NCBI GenBank assembly: GCA_937923225.1
Contig: CALAKR010000038.1
Location: 1 to 7,319, forward strand
Source: an uncultured Aquabacterium sp.
GTDB taxonomy: Bacteria > Pseudomonadota > Gammaproteobacteria > Burkholderiales > Burkholderiaceae_C
Length of the DNA: 7,319 bases
Direction: 5' to 3'
In this document: piece by piece, positions 5,835-7,319 of the stretch
Layout of the letters: each line of letters opens with the position of its first letter
How positions within the stretch are numbered: position 1 is the stretch's first letter
The notes under the pieces: model-generated
Database searches by the model: none
What the model was told of the DNA's origin: nothing
The model's input: the letters and a program-made list of their open reading frames with translations, nothing else
Made by a program: the position numbers and the translations under genes

Positions 5835-7319
5835 TCAGCCGCGCAGGGCCGTCACCTTGGCGGCCGTGCCCACGCTGGCGCTTGCCAGCAAGTTGCCGAA
5901 GCGCTCACGCACCTGACGCTCGATGCCGGCGGCATCCAGGCCCTGCAGCGCCAGCAGCTTGGCCGGATCGCCATGCTCGATGAACTGGTCCGCGAGGCCC
6001 AGGATCTGCAGCGGCACCTGCACGCCGGCCTGGGCCAGCGCCTCGGCCACGGCCGAGCCCGCACCGCCCATCACGCAGCCCTCTTCCACGGTCACGATGG
6101 CATCGTGCGTGCGGGCCAGCTCCAGCAGCAGCTCGGTATCCAGCGGCTTGATGAAACGCATGTTGGCCACCGTGCCATCAAAGCTTTCAGCCGCTTTGAG
6201 CGCCGGGTAGAGCAAGGTGCCGAAGGCCAGCACCGCGATGCGCGCGCCCGGCTGAGCGTTCGACTCGCGGCGCACCTCGCCCTTGCCCCAGGGCATGGCC
6301 TGCAGATCCGTGCCCACCGCCACGCCGGCGCCCACGCCACGGGGGTAACGCACGGCCACGGGGTGGTTCTGCTCGTAGGCCGCCGTCAGCGCCTGGCGGC
6401 ACTCGTTCTCGTCGGCCGGGGCCAGCAGGCTCATGTTGGGGATGCAGCGCACAAAGGCGATGTCGAAGGCGCCCATGTGCGTGGCGCCATCGGCCCCGAC
6501 GATGCCGGCGCGGTCCAGCGCGAACACCATCGGCAGGTTCTGGATGGCCACGTCGTGGATCAACTGGTCATAGGCACGCTGCATGAAGGTGGAGTAGATG
6601 GCCACCACCGGCTTGAGCCCCTCGCAGGCCAGGCCGGCTGCGAAAGTCACCGCGTGCTGCTCGGCGATGCCGACGTCGAAATAGCGACCCGGGTAGCGTT
6701 GCTCGAACTCCACCATGCCCGAGCCTTCGCGCATCGCGGGCGTGATGCCCACCAGGCGGGTGTCATGCGCGGCCATGTCGCACAGCCATTGACCGAAGAC
6801 CTGCGTGAAGCTGGGCTTGGCGGGCACCGCGGCCACCGGCTTGGTCAGGCCCACGGCGGGGTCGAACTTGCCCGGGCCGTGGTAGGCGATCGGATCGGCC
6901 TCGGCCAGCTTGTAGCCATAGCCCTTCTTGGTGACCACGTGCAGGAACTGCGGGCCGCCACGGTCACGCAGGTTCTCCAGCGTGGGGATCAGCGAATCGA
7001 GGTCGTGCCCGTCGATGGGGCCGACGTAGTTCAGGCCGAACTCTTCGAAGATCGTGGCCGGCACGACCAGGCCCTTGGCGTGTTCTTCCAGCTTCTTGGC
7101 CAGCTCGAACAAGGGCGGCGCATTGCGCAGCACCTGCTTGGCGCCCTCACGCGCGGCGGCGTAGAAGCGGCCGGACATCAGGCGTGCCAGGTAGCGGTTG
7201 AGCGCGCCCACCGGCGGCGAGATCGACATGTCATTGTCGTTGAGCACGACCAGCACGTCGGCCAAGCGGCCCTGGTGCGGCATGCCTGCATTGTTCAGCG
7301 CCTCGAAGGCCATGCCGGC
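5835..7319 (-). CDS. dxs: 1-deoxy-D-xylulose-5-phosphate synthase, N-terminus cut by window edge
   Basis: DXS joins pyruvate and glyceraldehyde 3-phosphate, with loss of CO2, to make 1-deoxyxylulose 5-phosphate, the first step of the MEP isoprenoid pathway and also a supply for thiamine and pyridoxal. The frame is open to the right edge (494 codons visible). The first residues, [12 protein letters not shown], are the end of the thiamine-diphosphate motif GDG...N, so about 155 N-terminal residues of a protein of roughly 620-650 lie outside. Counting the Met at 7313 as 1, LNDNDMSI holds the Mg ligand Asn27. [10 protein letters not shown] (194-203) and [12 protein letters not shown] (216-227) mark the pyrimidine-binding domain, with the catalytic Glu218 equivalent to E. 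coli Glu370. [18 protein letters not shown] (267-284) and RYPRG (322-326) follow, then the transketolase C-terminal domain (GGAGSAVAE). The ATG at 7313 is internal, not the start. Its 3' end converges on the hemerythrin gene with no terminator in the gap. Confidence 0.98.
   Translation of the reverse strand, partial: AGMAFEALNNAGMPHQGRLADVLVVLNDNDMSISPPVGALNRYLARLMSGRFYAAAREGAKQVLRNAPPLFELAKKLEEHAKGLVVPATIFEEFGLNYVGPIDGHDLDSLIPTLENLRDRGGPQFLHVVTKKGYGYKLAEADPIAYHGPGKFDPAVGLTKPVAAVPAKPSFTQVFGQWLCDMAAHDTRLVGITPAMREGSGMVEFEQRYPGRYFDVGIAEQHAVTFAAGLACEGLKPVVAIYSTFMQRAYDQLIHDVAIQNLPMVFALDRAGIVGADGATHMGAFDIAFVRCIPNMSLLAPADENECRQALTAAYEQNHPVAVRYPRGVGAGVAVGTDLQAMPWGKGEVRRESNAQPGARIAVLAFGTLLYPALKAAESFDGTVANMRFIKPLDTELLLELARTHDAIVTVEEGCVMGGAGSAVAEALAQAGVQVPLQILGLADQFIEHGDPAKLLALQGLDAAGIERQVRERFGNLLASASVGTAAKVTALRG

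Noticed and set aside
7311..7313. ATG at 7313 as the start of the right-hand gene.
   Set aside because: The frame is open to the window edge and the residues before and after it (AGMAFEA) are the middle of the DXS thiamine-diphosphate motif, so the true start lies outside.

Overview
The window is high-GC chromosomal DNA in which every base except a few short gaps is coding. The protein sequences and gene order suggest a betaproteobacterium of the order Burkholderiales (Comamonadaceae or a relative such as the Leptothrix/Aquabacterium/Ideonella group). This rests on the look of ArgH and DXS, on a Burkholderiales-style poly-Gly/Asp lipoprotein, and on an argH / sensor kinase / LytTR regulator block that resembles the argH-algZ(fimS)-algR-hemC block of Pseudomonas. 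It cannot be settled without a search. No mobile element, CRISPR array, tRNA or rRNA is visible.

Layout. 1-573 (minus): the N-terminal 191 codons of a LytTR-type response regulator, running off the left edge. 570-1769 (minus): its LytS/AlgZ-type membrane histidine kinase, overlapping the regulator by 4 bases (ATGA). 1799-3196 (plus): argH, argininosuccinate lyase, divergent from the kinase with a gap of only 29 bp. 3197-3241: a short convergent gap with a 9-bp perfect hairpin. 3242-5086 (minus): a 614-residue secreted lipoprotein of unknown function. 5087-5275: the only sizeable non-coding stretch (189 bp), carrying a good sigma70-like promoter for the lipoprotein and a possible FNR-type site for the gene on the other side. 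5276-5830 (plus): a bacteriohemerythrin with all seven diiron ligands and an unusual Cys-containing tail. 5835-7319 (minus): the C-terminal three quarters of dxs, entering from the right edge and converging on the hemerythrin gene with 4 bases between the stops.

The genes do not form one pathway. The kinase and regulator are clearly one two-component system. argH (last step of arginine synthesis) and dxs (first step of the MEP isoprenoid pathway) are housekeeping genes. The lipoprotein and hemerythrin are accessory genes between them. I see no convincing previously undescribed multi-gene system. The points most worth a second look are the possible oxygen/NO-responsive promoter of the hemerythrin gene, its Cys-His tail, the mosaic lipoprotein, and the very tight divergent argH/kinase start region.
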